Assembly (NCBI GenBank): GCA_024679955.1
Contig: JAILCQ010000044.1
Span: 21,198-85,197, forward strand
Direction: 5' to 3'
DNA length: 64,000 nucleotides
From: Bacillota bacterium
Lineage (GTDB): Bacteria > Bacillota > Dehalobacteriia > UBA4068
Both the position numbers and the translations under genes were made by a program. Below the pieces are notes generated by a model that was not told where the DNA came from, searched no databases, and was given only the letters and a program-made list of their open reading frames with translations. Below are positions 9,314 through 19,900 of this stretch, in pieces (the stretch's first letter is position 1; the number at the start of each line of letters is the position of its first letter).

Positions 9314-9712
9314 GGAAAGTCCTTCCTTTTCCCCGGCTGCCGCCGGATTGCCATACAGTGTTCCGCCCCAACCGATACAGGCCTGCCGGCAGCGGGGACG
9401 CTGCGGCCAGACCTCCATCAGTATACAGAATAATTTTTGTTTTGTAAAGCATAAGCCGCAAATAATAAGAAATTTTTTATGAAAACCGGCTTGGAACAAA
9501 TTTTTTTCGTATACGGTTTTTTTTGCCGCCGGATGATTGGCGTTTTTCCTTCTTTTTCATAGTTATTCGCTATGATAATGCGTTTTTGAATTAGCAGACA
9601 AAGCCCATTTTTTGCTTTTGGCCGATAAAAAAATCTTACGATTATAAACATTCAAAAAGCAAAAATCCCCTGGCGGAAAAAGACGGTTTTCCCAAGGCGG
9701 CGGGGCCCGGCG

Positions 9713-9746
9713 CATAAAAAAATACCCGAAACTTTTGTTCCGGGTA
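9713..9746 (-). terminator. Putative intrinsic terminator after the DUF378 gene
   Basis: Minus strand TACCCGGAACAAAAGTTTCGGGTATTTTTTT. Confidence 0.6.
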
Positions 9747-9821
9747 ATAGAAACTTTTCTTTGTGGGAAAAATAGGCTATACTTAAATAGAATCGATGGG
9801 GTCAGATCGAAGCCGGTGGCG

Positions 9822-10037
9822 TCAGGCGTGCCGCTGCTGATGGCGGAAAAGCAGGGTGATAGCCCATAAACCGGCCAAACCGACGATGGCGAAAACCGCC
9901 CGGCTGGCGGCGGACAATTGACCGCCAAAGATGGCCGCTACCAGATCGAAGCGGAAAAATCCGATCAAGCCCCAGTTCAAAGCGCCGATAATGATCAAAG
10001 CCAATATGAATTTGTCCCAACCTGTAAAATGCGTCAT
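9822..10037 (-). CDS. DUF378-like small membrane protein
   Basis: MTHFTGWDKFILALIIIGALNWGLIGFFRFDLVAAIFGG...; GALNWGLIG motif; RBS AAAGGAGG. Confidence 0.8.
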   Translation of the reverse strand: MTHFTGWDKFILALIIIGALNWGLIGFFRFDLVAAIFGGQLSAASRAVFAIVGLAGLWAITLLFRHQQRHA

Positions 10038-10180
10038 GATGATAACCTCCTTTTGTCTTTAGTATGACCGTTTTGCCGTTGATTATACACGGAAAACCGG
10101 GAAAATACCGGCGGGGTTGTTCCGCGACCGGCCATCCCGGCCCGTCCGGGCTGATGCCGGCCCGGCAGTGAGGTTTGCCT

Positions 10181-10897
10181 ATGAAACTGTTTGCCATTTC
10201 TGATTTGCATTTGTCCCTGTCCGCCCCCTATCGGGAGGGCGTCCCGGCGGAAAGCTATAAGCCGATGTGTATATTCGGCCAGCAATGGCAGGATTTTTAC
10301 CGGCGTTTGGCCGAAAACTGGCGGGAAACGGTGTCCCCGGAGGATTGGGTGCTGCTGCCGGGGGATCTTTCCTGGGCCATGAAGCTGCCCCAGGCCCGCT
10401 ATGATTTCGACTATCTGGCCGCCCTGCCCGGCCGCAAGGTGATCATCAAAGGCAATCATGATTTCTGGTGGACTTCCCTTACCCAGGTGCAGGCAGCTTT
10501 GCCGCCGGGGATCGTCGCTTTGCAGCATCAGGCCATCGCCGCCGGCGGCTACGCCATATGCGGCGAACGGGGCTGGCTGCTGCCTGGCCACAGCGATTTT
10601 CAGCCCCAGCGGGATCAGCGGGTGCTGGATCGGGAATTGCTGCGTTTGCAGCTCTCCCTGGAGCAGGCGGCTCAATTGGCTTTGCCCATCATTTTGATGC
10701 TGCATTATCCGCCCCTGGACGAAGCGGCGGAGGATCGCTGTTTTTGGGAGATCATTTGCCGCTATCCGGTGCGCTTTTGTTTATACGGCCATATCCATGG
10801 GGATAAAAGCCCCGCTTTTCAAGGGGAATATCAGGGCGTTTCTTTTATCAATTGCAGCGCCGACCGTCTGGGCCTGCGCCCTTTGGCCATCGGCTGA
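10181..10897 (+). CDS. Calcineurin-like metallophosphoesterase
   Basis: MKLFAISDLHLSL, GDLSWAM, KGNHDFWW, YGHIHGD motifs. Confidence 0.88.
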   Translation: MKLFAISDLHLSLSAPYREGVPAESYKPMCIFGQQWQDFYRRLAENWRETVSPEDWVLLPGDLSWAMKLPQARYDFDYLAALPGRKVIIKGNHDFWWTSLTQVQAALPPGIVALQHQAIAAGGYAICGERGWLLPGHSDFQPQRDQRVLDRELLRLQLSLEQAAQLALPIILMLHYPPLDEAAEDRCFWEIICRYPVRFCLYGHIHGDKSPAFQGEYQGVSFINCSADRLGLRPLAIG

Positions 10898-11123
10898 GGC
10901 TGCTTGCGGTTGCCCGCGCCGCATGGGCGTAAAACAGAAACGGTAAAACAGAAACTATAGTAGAGATAACGCAGAGAGAAACCGGACAAGACCCTGGCTT
11001 TTGCCGGAAAGCGGCAGGAAAAACCGGATAAAAAGGGAAACTATTATATAGTAATCATTTTTCCCTTACCCCCAAGAGGGACGGGAAGTGAATATACTCT
11101 CATTTCACGAAGGAGGGTTTACT

Positions 11124-11642
11124 ATGCAAGTAACCTATAAAGCCAGAAATATGGAGATCACCGACGCGCTTAAAGAATACGCGGAAAAACGCCTGGCCAA
11201 ATTTGACAAATTAATCGGCGCCAAAGAAGCCACCGTTACCATGCATAACGTAAAAGACCGCTGCCGTTTGGAAATCACCTTGCCCTATAACGGGGTGCTG
11301 ATCCGCGGCGAAGAAGAAGGTTACGATATGTTCACCTGCATCGATAATGTTACCGATAAGGTGGAAAGCCAGATTCACAAATATCGCAGCCGCCTGATCA
11401 AACGGGGACGGGGCGTTTCTGCCAAAGTGGAAGCGCCGGCGGCTCCGGAATGGCAGGAGGACGATATGCCGGTAAAGCTGAAAACCTTTACCACCAAACC
11501 CATGTCGGTAGAGGAAGCGATCATGCAGATGAACCTGCTCAGCCACAACTTTTTCGTTTTTGTCAACACCGAGGGCAATATGGTCAACGTGTTGTACAAA
11601 CGGCATGACGGAGATTACGGTCTGCTGGCGCCGGAAGAATAA
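11124..11642 (+). CDS. hpf: Ribosome hibernation promoting factor, long form
   Basis: MQVTYKARNMEITDALKEYAEKRLAKFDKL N-domain and KLKTFTTKPMSVEEAIMQMNLLSHNFFVFVNTE C-domain; RBS AAGGAGGG. Confidence 0.93.
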   Translation: MQVTYKARNMEITDALKEYAEKRLAKFDKLIGAKEATVTMHNVKDRCRLEITLPYNGVLIRGEEEGYDMFTCIDNVTDKVESQIHKYRSRLIKRGRGVSAKVEAPAAPEWQEDDMPVKLKTFTTKPMSVEEAIMQMNLLSHNFFVFVNTEGNMVNVLYKRHDGDYGLLAPEE

Positions 11643-11713
11643 CAGGCGCGCACCGATAGATATATATAGCGGATACCTACAGCTATGGAATAGCTATGGA
11701 ATAGAAAACATAC

Positions 11714-11750
11714 AAAAAAGACGAAACCTTTGCGGTTTCGTCTTTTTCTT
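11714..11750 (+). terminator. Intrinsic terminator after hpf
   Basis: AAAAAGACGAAACC-tttgc-GGTTTCGTCTTTTT. Confidence 0.85.
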
Positions 11751-11782
11751 ATCCCCGGCAGCCGGGGCCTAGGGTCAAGAGG

Positions 11783-13678
11783 CTATTGCATCAACTGGCA
11801 GATCAGCGCCGCAAAGGCCTGGGGGTCTTCCAGGGGCAGGCCTTCCACCAGCCGGGCCTGATCGTAGAGCAGCGCCGCGTAGCGGGCCAATTTGTCCTCG
11901 TCCTTGTCCTGCCAGGCCCGGTCCAGGGCGGCGAACACCGGATGATTGGCGTTCAGCTCCAGTACCTGCTGGCTTTTTACCTGCTCCGCCCCGGGCATTT
12001 TGCTCAGCACCTTTTCCATTTCCAGGGATACCGGCCCCTGGGCGGAAAGGCTGGCGGCATGATCGCCCAGCAGGGTGGAGGCGGTCACTTTGGTCACTTT
12101 GCCGTCCAGGGCTTTTTCCATGGCCGCCAGCAAATCTTTGTTTTGCTCTTCCAGGGCGGCGGCGGCTTCTTTTTCTTCGGCATTGGCCAACTCCAAATCG
12201 CCGGAATTGACGTTTTTGAATTCCTTCTCCTGATAGACGCCTACCATCTGCAGCACGAATTCGTCCACGTCCTCGCTGCACAGCAGCACGTCCATGCCTT
12301 TGTTCAGCACCAGTTGGCTGGCGGGCAGCTTGGCCAGACGCTGGACGTCGTCGCCGGCGGCATAATAAATATATTTCTGCTCCGCCGGCATGGCCGCGGC
12401 ATATTCCTCCAGGGTCAGCATTTTTTGCTCTTTGCCGGACCAGAACAGCAGCAGATCCGCCAGCATATCCCGATGCGCGCCGAAATCGCTGTACGCGCCG
12501 AATTTCAGCTGCCGGCCGAATTCTTGGAAAAAGCTTTCATAGTCTTCACGCTGGTTTTTCAGCATGGTCAAAAGCTCGCTTTTGATCTTTTTTTCCAAAG
12601 AGGCGGCGATTTTTTTCATTTGATGGTCTTGCTGCAGCATCTCCCGGGAAAGGTTGAGGCTGACATCTTCGCTGTCCACCACGCCGCGGATAAAGCTGAA
12701 ATGATCCGGCAGCAGATCGGCGCATTTTTCCTGGATCAACACCCCGGAGGCATACAAGGCCAGACCCTTTTGAAAATCCCGGCTGTAATAATCCCAAGGG
12801 GCGCGGCCGGGCACGAACAGCAGGGCCGTGTAGCTGACCCGGCCTTCCGCCCGGCTGAAAATGGTTTTGGCCGGCGGATTGCCGTCATGGAAACGGTTTT
12901 TATAAAAGTCCGCGTACTCTTCGGCGCTTACCTCGTTTTGATTCCGCTTCCACAGGGGGGCCATGCTGTTGAGGATCTCCTCTTCCGTATAGGTCTCAAA
13001 TTCCGGGGCATAGTCCTCGCCGGCGTTTTCCGGCCGGGGTTTGGGACGGCTTTTATGCCGCAGCATACGAATGGGATAGCGAATATAATCGCTGTAGTTT
13101 TTGACCAATTGGGCCAGCCGCCATTCCTGCAAAAACTCGCTGTAGCGGTCGTTTTCCGTATCTTCCCGCAGTTTGAGTATGATATCCGTGCCCACCTGCT
13201 CTTTTTCCGCCGGGGTGATGGTATACCCTTCCGCCCCGTTGCTTTGCCATTGCCAGGCGCCTTCCCCCTGCAGCGGCCGGCTGATCACCGTCACCTGTTC
13301 CGCCACCATAAAGGCGGAATAAAAGCCCACGCCGAATTGGCCGATGATGTCGATGTTTTCGCTGACGTTCACCTGCTTAAAATCCTGGCTGCCGCTTTTG
13401 GCGATGACGCCCAGATTGCTTTCCAGTTCCTTATCGCTCATGCCGCAGCCGTTATCGCTGATGGTCAAAGTTCGTTCCGCCGCATTGGGGGTGATGCGAA
13501 TGGCCAATTCTTCCCCATCCAGCGAAATATTTTCCTGGCTCATGCTGAGGTAATAGCGTTTGTCCAAAGCGTCGGAGGCGTTGCTGATCAGTTCCCGCAA
13601 AAAGATTTCTTTATTGGTATAAACGGAATGGATCATCAAATCCAACAGTTTTTGGCTTTCGGCTTTAAATTTGCGCAT
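11783..13678 (-). CDS. htpG: Hsp90-family chaperone HtpG
   Basis: KAESQKLLDLMIHSVYTNKEIFLRELISNASDALDK, ISDNGCGM, GQFGVGFYSAFMVA. Confidence 0.95.
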   Translation of the reverse strand: MRKFKAESQKLLDLMIHSVYTNKEIFLRELISNASDALDKRYYLSMSQENISLDGEELAIRITPNAAERTLTISDNGCGMSDKELESNLGVIAKSGSQDFKQVNVSENIDIIGQFGVGFYSAFMVAEQVTVISRPLQGEGAWQWQSNGAEGYTITPAEKEQVGTDIILKLREDTENDRYSEFLQEWRLAQLVKNYSDYIRYPIRMLRHKSRPKPRPENAGEDYAPEFETYTEEEILNSMAPLWKRNQNEVSAEEYADFYKNRFHDGNPPAKTIFSRAEGRVSYTALLFVPGRAPWDYYSRDFQKGLALYASGVLIQEKCADLLPDHFSFIRGVVDSEDVSLNLSREMLQQDHQMKKIAASLEKKIKSELLTMLKNQREDYESFFQEFGRQLKFGAYSDFGAHRDMLADLLLFWSGKEQKMLTLEEYAAAMPAEQKYIYYAAGDDVQRLAKLPASQLVLNKGMDVLLCSEDVDEFVLQMVGVYQEKEFKNVNSGDLELANAEEKEAAAALEEQNKDLLAAMEKALDGKVTKVTASTLLGDHAASLSAQGPVSLEMEKVLSKMPGAEQVKSQQVLELNANHPVFAALDRAWQDKDEDKLARYAALLYDQARLVEGLPLEDPQAFAALICQLMQ

Positions 13679-14032
13679 CGTTCAGGAGCTCCTTTCCTAT
13701 TTAATAGGGGTTTGTTTCCCATAGATATTGGTAAATGTTTTTATGGATTGCCGGTCAAGGCAACGATACAGGCCGCGGCGAGAACGCCGGCCCGGAGACC
13801 GCGATCTTTCGCAGCGGAGAATATATATAAGAAAAAACGCCGTCGCGCTGTCTTTAATCATATACCTTATCGCTTTTTTTGGCAATAGCCATCCTGCCGC
13901 CGCCGGCGGCGTATATTTTTCCCGGCAAAGGGCAAAACTGGTTATGACGCCAGGATCCGTTTTCCCGGCTTGGGGAAAACGGATCGGAAAAAAGCATCGG
14001 AGAAAAGGCGTCGGAACGGAAGGAAACGATAT

Positions 14033-14878
14033 ATGAAAAAATTTTGGATGATCCTGACGGCCCTGGTTCTGTGCTGGGGCGGCTTTTGCCGGCCGGCTCC
14101 GGCGGCGGAGCCGCTTTCCCTGTATATCACCACCGCCGGGGATACGGTGGCGGCTCTGGGCAGCCTGTCCGGCACGGAAGCCGGCCTGTTGGCGGCCATG
14201 AATAATGTGCCGGCGGATGCGGTTTTGCCCGGCGGCATGCTGCTGCGTTTGCCGGAGCAGCCTTTGTTCCGGGTGCAGGTGGGGGAAGGGGATACCTTTT
14301 GGTCCATCGCCCAAAGGTACGGCGTTCCCTTGGAACAGCTGTACAGCCTCAACGGCCTGACGGCCCGCAGCGCCGCCTATCCCGGCCAAACCCTGCGCAT
14401 CCCTTTGGCGGAGGAAGTATCGGCGGTGGCCGGTTCCCCCTTGGCCGCAGAGGAAGAAACGGCCTGGGTGGCCGCGGCTTTGGCCAGCCGTCTGGGGGAG
14501 ACCTCTTTTGCCTGGCCTTTGTCCGGGGTGATCACCTCCCCCTTCGGCAAGCGCAGCCGGGGCTGGCATAGCGGTCTGGATATCGCCGCCGGCCGGGGCA
14601 CGCCCATCGCCGCCGCCGCCGCGGGGCAGGTGATCGAAGCCGGTTGGAAAAACGACGCCTACGGCTATGCGGTGATGCTGCGCCACGACCGGCGCTTGGT
14701 CACCCTGTACGCCCATTGCGACGAGCTGTGGGTGCAGGAAGGTCAATGGGTGGCCCAGGGGCAAACCCTGGGGCTGGTGGGCCTCACCGGCCATACCACC
14801 GGTCCCCATGTGCATTTTGAAGTTCGTTTGAACGGCGAATGCGTGAACCCTTTGGAATATTTGCCGCAACAGTTGTAA
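14033..14878 (+). CDS. Secreted LysM/M23 peptidase-family protein
   Basis: Signal peptide; LysM-like VQVGEGDTFWSIAQRYGVPLEQLYSLNGL; M23 HSGLDIAAGRGTPI and HTTGPHVHFEVR. Confidence 0.9.
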   Translation: MKKFWMILTALVLCWGGFCRPAPAAEPLSLYITTAGDTVAALGSLSGTEAGLLAAMNNVPADAVLPGGMLLRLPEQPLFRVQVGEGDTFWSIAQRYGVPLEQLYSLNGLTARSAAYPGQTLRIPLAEEVSAVAGSPLAAEEETAWVAAALASRLGETSFAWPLSGVITSPFGKRSRGWHSGLDIAAGRGTPIAAAAAGQVIEAGWKNDAYGYAVMLRHDRRLVTLYAHCDELWVQEGQWVAQGQTLGLVGLTGHTTGPHVHFEVRLNGECVNPLEYLPQQL

Positions 14879-14929
14879 ACACGAACGAAGAAAAAATACG
14901 GTAAAACACGGTTACAGGAGGGATTGTAT

Positions 14930-15781
14930 ATGCATATGTCAGGCAAAGGCGTTTTCCGCTGTACCGCGGCGCTGCTTGTGGCCGGGCTGCTGTTGACGGC
15001 AGGCTGCGGCGGACAAACGGAGCAGCGGGTAGGCGGCGCGCAAGAGGATAGCAACAATATCACCATCTACGGCTATATCCGCGCCCTGGATGACGGCGCG
15101 GCGGAGATCGACCGGGCGGAATGGATCGCCCTCAACGATTGGCAAAGCATCGACGGCCTGGATTTGGATAAGAAAGCCGACGCGATCCTGGGCGGCTATC
15201 TGTACAATCCAGATCCGGAGACTCGCATCTATCCTTTGGCTGCGGATTGTACGGTGACTTTGTACGCCGGGAGAAACGGCAGCCAAACCCCAAAGCCCAT
15301 CAGCGCCGGCCTGCAGCAGGTCAAGGAGAAAACGGAGACCGGCCTGGAGAATATCCGGGAGGATATGACCGGCAACGGCGACGGCGGCGTGAGCGATGAC
15401 GGCGGCCTGGCCGCCGGCTTGCGGGAGATCAAAGACGACGCCGAAACCGGTCTGGATAAGATCAAGGACAAAGCCGAAACCGGCCTGGAGAATATTACAG
15501 AAGACAGCGCCGCCAACAACAGCGCCGCCGGCGGCGGCAGGGACAGCCTGCCGCAAGAGGGCGGCATGGATTACCGCAACGACGCCGCTGCAACGGAGAA
15601 CGGCGGCGGCAACGACGCTGCGGCCGCTCCGGAAAAAGAAAACCTCCGGCAGGATATGTCCGGCGGCGCATTGGCGCAGCTGAAGGCAAAAGCGGCGGCT
15701 TACCCCCGCATCCCCTACCGCATCTGCATCCGCAACGGCCAGGTGCGCGCCATCAGCGAATGTCAATATTTCGGACATTGA
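14930..15781 (+). CDS. Hypothetical lipoprotein with internal ETGL(E/D)xI(K/R/T) repeats
   Basis: Lipobox LLLTAGCG; repeats KTETGLENIREDM, DAETGLDKIKD, KAETGLENITED. Confidence 0.75.
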   Translation: MHMSGKGVFRCTAALLVAGLLLTAGCGGQTEQRVGGAQEDSNNITIYGYIRALDDGAAEIDRAEWIALNDWQSIDGLDLDKKADAILGGYLYNPDPETRIYPLAADCTVTLYAGRNGSQTPKPISAGLQQVKEKTETGLENIREDMTGNGDGGVSDDGGLAAGLREIKDDAETGLDKIKDKAETGLENITEDSAANNSAAGGGRDSLPQEGGMDYRNDAAATENGGGNDAAAAPEKENLRQDMSGGALAQLKAKAAAYPRIPYRICIRNGQVRAISECQYFGH

Positions 15782-15798
15782 TCTTGCGGTGAAAGCAA

Positions 15799-15838
15799 GC
15801 AGGCGGCCGGTATTTTTTGCCGGCCGCCTGCGTTTTTT
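15799..15838. terminator. Intrinsic terminator at a convergent gene end
   Basis: 12-bp perfect stem GCAGGCGGCCGG/CCGGCCGCCTGC followed by GTTTTTTT. Confidence 0.85.
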
Positions 15839-15854
15839 TCAAGGCTATGCGGAT

Positions 15855-16376
15855 TTATAAGGGCAATTCAAATAAAATAAAACGGCAAAGCCCGGTGTTT
15901 TCATAGAAAAGCTCTATGCTGCCTGCATGCAGAAAACCCAGGCTGGGATAGAGCCGCAGCGCCGGCATATTGCCGTCCAAAACGTCTACCCGCAGGGCTT
16001 TTGCCCCTTTGGCCTTGGCCAGGCCCATGACAAAGGCGATCATCTGCTTGCCCAGGCCCTGCCCCTGCCGCCGGGGATCCACCCCCAGGGCATGTATGGT
16101 CAGGACTTCGCCGGGCCCGGCCCCGCTGGGCCAATCGGCCTGCTGATAGCCGTCGGTGCATTGGTCGTTGACGATCATCGCCGCGATCAGGGCTTCCTTT
16201 TCCGTGGCCAGATACAGCTCTCCCTTTTGCAAAGCCTGGCGCAGCATGGCGGGAGAAGGATAGACGTCCTTGATCCAGCCCGGCGCATAGGCGGCGTTTT
16301 GCATACGGTCGGTCAGGTCGTGATAAAAGCGGCGGATGCGGAAAAACTCATCCGGCCGGGCTTGACGGAAATGCAT
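15855..16376 (-). CDS. GNAT-family N-acetyltransferase
   Basis: IHALGVDPRRQGQGLGKQMIAFVMGLAKAKGAKALRVDVL acetyl-CoA binding motif; start MHFRQARPDEF with RBS AGGAGGATC. Confidence 0.88.
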   Translation of the reverse strand: MHFRQARPDEFFRIRRFYHDLTDRMQNAAYAPGWIKDVYPSPAMLRQALQKGELYLATEKEALIAAMIVNDQCTDGYQQADWPSGAGPGEVLTIHALGVDPRRQGQGLGKQMIAFVMGLAKAKGAKALRVDVLDGNMPALRLYPSLGFLHAGSIELFYENTGLCRFILFELPL

Positions 16377-16648
16377 GGCGATCCTCCTTCCGGCGGCGTT
16401 TCGGGGCAAAAACCGGCGGGCCCTTTGGCCGGGGTAAAAAAGCGGTCCCGCAACGGAATATCTCTTTCAAATAAGATATTTCAATTATATCGCATAAGCG
16501 GCCGGAAAATCTATGCTCCCGCCGCCGGGGAAAAAAATAAAAAATCCGGCGCAAAAGCATATATAGCAGGTATTATATAAAACCAACAGGAAACATATAA
16601 ATTTTTTTATTTTTTGCCGCAAGATTTTTTTCCAAAAAGTTGTAAGTA

Positions 16649-16657
16649 TGGTATAAC
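16649..16657 (+). promoter_or_regulatory. Candidate extended -10 promoter for the S-layer gene
   Basis: TGGTATAAC preceded by an AT-rich tract; implies a 5' leader of roughly 310 nt. Confidence 0.5.
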
Positions 16658-16975
16658 GCAGACTGTTCCCGGGGCCGCTTGGGCGGCGCGGCGGGCAGGC
16701 GCGTTTCCCCGCCGGAACGGTTTGTCCGCCGCGGCGGCGGGGCGGCCGGATACGGGAACGCCGTTTAGGCCATTTTTCGAAATGAACGGCGGCTGGGACG
16801 CCTGTTAACGGCCAGCAGCCCCAAGGGAGAAAGGGCATCCGTCCCGCAGCGGCGGGGCGCGCCCGAGGAAACCGAACAAAAGCGGGAAGCTTTACCCGGA
16901 GGCTAGCCGGCGCGAGCAGGCCCGCAGCTTAGCAAAGCCATAAGGCAAAAAAATAATTTAGGAGGATTATACGCA

Positions 16976-19900
16976 ATGAAGAAATTTGTCGTAGTGCTGC
17001 TGGCACTGGCATTGGTCTTCGGATTGGCCACCACCGCGATGGCTGCGGATACGCAGGTATCTTTTCCTGACGTAAGCAACCAATCCAAAGCAGCCCAAAC
17101 CGGTATTTACCGTTTGGCGACCCTCGGCGTGTTGGAAGGCTATGAAGACGGTACTTTCCGTCCTTCCGGCAACATCACCCGTGCCGAGTTTGCCAAAATC
17201 TGCGATTACCTGGCCGACAAAGTGGGCGCCATCTCCACTTTTGATTCCATGACTTCCGCTTTCTCCGATGTGAAAGTCGGTTCCTGGTACAACGGCTATG
17301 TTATCGCCGCTTATGAATATAACCTGGTCAAAGGTTATACCGACGGTACCTTCGGTCCCCAACGGAACATCACCCTGGCCGAAGCCGTCACCATGTTGCT
17401 CCGCGTTGTCGGTTACACCGACGAACTGTCCGGCGACTGGCCCTATGACTACATCGCCGCCGCCAAAGATCTGGATGTCATCGACGACATCGATTTCGTG
17501 AGCAACCGCATCGCCACCCGTGCTGAGATCGCCATCATGGCTAACGCCATCCTGGATCTGGCCAAAGTTCAATACGATCCTGACAGCATCACCGTACTGG
17601 TCAACAGACCCAGCACTGTCAGAAATCAGGACAAGAGCTACAAATATCTGGCCAACAACGCGATCTACACCACCATCTCCAATGCGAAAGATTTCGTAGC
17701 TTTGGGTTATGACCTGCTGGAAGGCAGCTTCGATGCTTTCACCGCCGAAGTTCACTTCAAAGACGGTGCTGACATCTTCCGTGAAGGCGCTGCCTGGGGT
17801 TATGAAAAATTCAAAGACGGCGAACTGGAAATGATCGCCTGCGAATATCCGCATGACAGAACCTGCGACTATGACGTCTACGGCGTCAACGACAAATACT
17901 ACATCCAAGGCGGCAAGCTGGTTGACTTGGGCGGCCAAATCGCCACCATCACCTACACCGGCAACCCCGCCAAGGATCACGATGCGGAAATCTGCTTCGT
18001 AGAACTCACCGGTTCCGTTGTTAAATCCTACGCCCTGAAGAAAGACGGCGACACCGGCGTGAAAGCCGACGACGTCAAATATGCGAAATCCACAGATTAC
18101 GCTTACATGGACCGCGTAGACTTCGACGCTGATTCTTATGGTATGCTGTACCTGGACGAAGACGGCAACTGGATCGGCATGAAAGATTATCATGTACCGG
18201 CCCTGACCGACGTCCGCTTCGGTATCGTCAGCAAAGTCAACGACAACTGGATCGAATTCAATCAGACCCAACATGTTATCGCCAACATTGCTTTGAATGA
18301 CAAATACGGCACTTACCTGGACAAAGGCTTCGTATTCATCAAAGACGGTGAATTCATCAAAGCCAGCGACGTGAAAGTCGGCGACGTCATTTACCAAGGC
18401 AAACTCAGCGACGGCGACGTTACTTACTTCCTCGTATACAGCCCGCTCCAAGGCAATGTGAAGAAATACCGTCAGGATTACTTCATCACCATGAACGACG
18501 ATCATGACTATGACGCCCATTACGGCTACTATGGCACCAATGGCGTCGACGGCAAACTGACCTGGTTGAACCATGTCAACAGCCTGAACAATGACGTCTT
18601 CAAATCCTGCCAGTATGCGATCGCCTATGCTTACAACGGCCTGGCCTATGTAATCGGCGATTATAACGACGCTGCTCTGGGCGTGATCGTTGACGCTCTG
18701 ACCCGTGCCAACGGCCTCAGCATCTACGATATCATCTCCGGCCTAACCTCCAGCAATCCCGTCAGCGGCATTGCTTCCTCGCTGGTGAAAACCATCGTCC
18801 TCTTCGGTGAAGACGGTGAAGAACATGAATACACCTTCAGCGACAAATATGATTTCGCTGATTTCGTCGCCGACGTCCTCGACCAGGCTGATGACGCTGG
18901 CTATGATCCCAACGTCCTGCATGTACTGGGCTCCCTGGTCACCCTGAGCCTGAACAGCGATGGCCAGATCAACGGTGTGGATCTGGAAGTCTTCTTCGAT
19001 CCGCAAGATCCTGCGATTGCCAACAGTGTCAGCGGCCACTATGTAAAACATGGTACGGATCCCAAACAGTACCTGAACGATGACGCTACCATCTTCCGCA
19101 TCAATGCGAAAGTGGTCAGACCCAGACTCTATTCCGGCGCTTCCCTCGCTGACGCTTCCGCCAGCCTTGTAGTCACGCCCGTCAATGCGCAGAAGGCCAG
19201 AGTCGAAGATTCCACCTACTATGTATTTGACAGCGTCAAACTGGTCAAAGCCTCTTCCTTGCTGAAAGGTGATTTCATGACCAAACAGTATGCCGCCTAT
19301 GATACCGCGGAAAGCGGCTCCAGCATCGACGGTCTCTACATCGTCAACTCCACCAGCCGTTATGCCCGCTATGGCGTAGCCGAGAACGAATATCAGGACG
19401 CCAACCATGATAAAGTTCTCGAAATGGTAGACGACGACGATATCCTGATCGACAACTGGCTCTATCCGAATTGGTGGGGCATCGGTCAAATCAATTACCC
19501 GCTGTTGATGTTCTACTGGCTGGATGACGAAGACCTGCTCTACGGTCTGGGCATCGCCGACGAAGACGGTCTGGTTCCGCAGATCAAACCTGGTTACCAG
19601 ATCCCCGGTTCCGCCGGTCAGTTCCAACAATACGTAGGCAGCAGCTCCATCGCTTCTGTCGGCAGCAACGGCAAACATATCGTATTCAATTACGACAATG
19701 ACAACCCGATGGGCGCCAGCCGCACCTTCGAAGTCACCAGCGACACCAAATTCTATGATCTGGCCAAAGACAAAGCCATGACCTATGAAGATCTGATGAC
19801 TTCCAAACAGGATCCCAGCGCTTGGTACGTATACATCTACGAACCGGCTCTGGACGCCACCGATTGCGAACTGCTCTATGTGGTCAAAGTCAATGCGCCT

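Noticed and set aside
9480-9530. CGTATACG palindrome and poly-T tracts as a second GntR operator
   Set aside because: Does not match TNGTNNNACNA arms well and lies in an AT-rich spacer without a clear promoter; likely chance.
11786-13888. 700-aa plus-strand ORF opposite htpG
   Set aside because: htpG is certain; this frame is an antisense shadow.
16457-16480. AATATCT...AGATATT inverted repeat upstream of the GNAT gene
   Set aside because: Arms of 7 bp in AT-rich sequence; no supporting context, so not strong enough to report.
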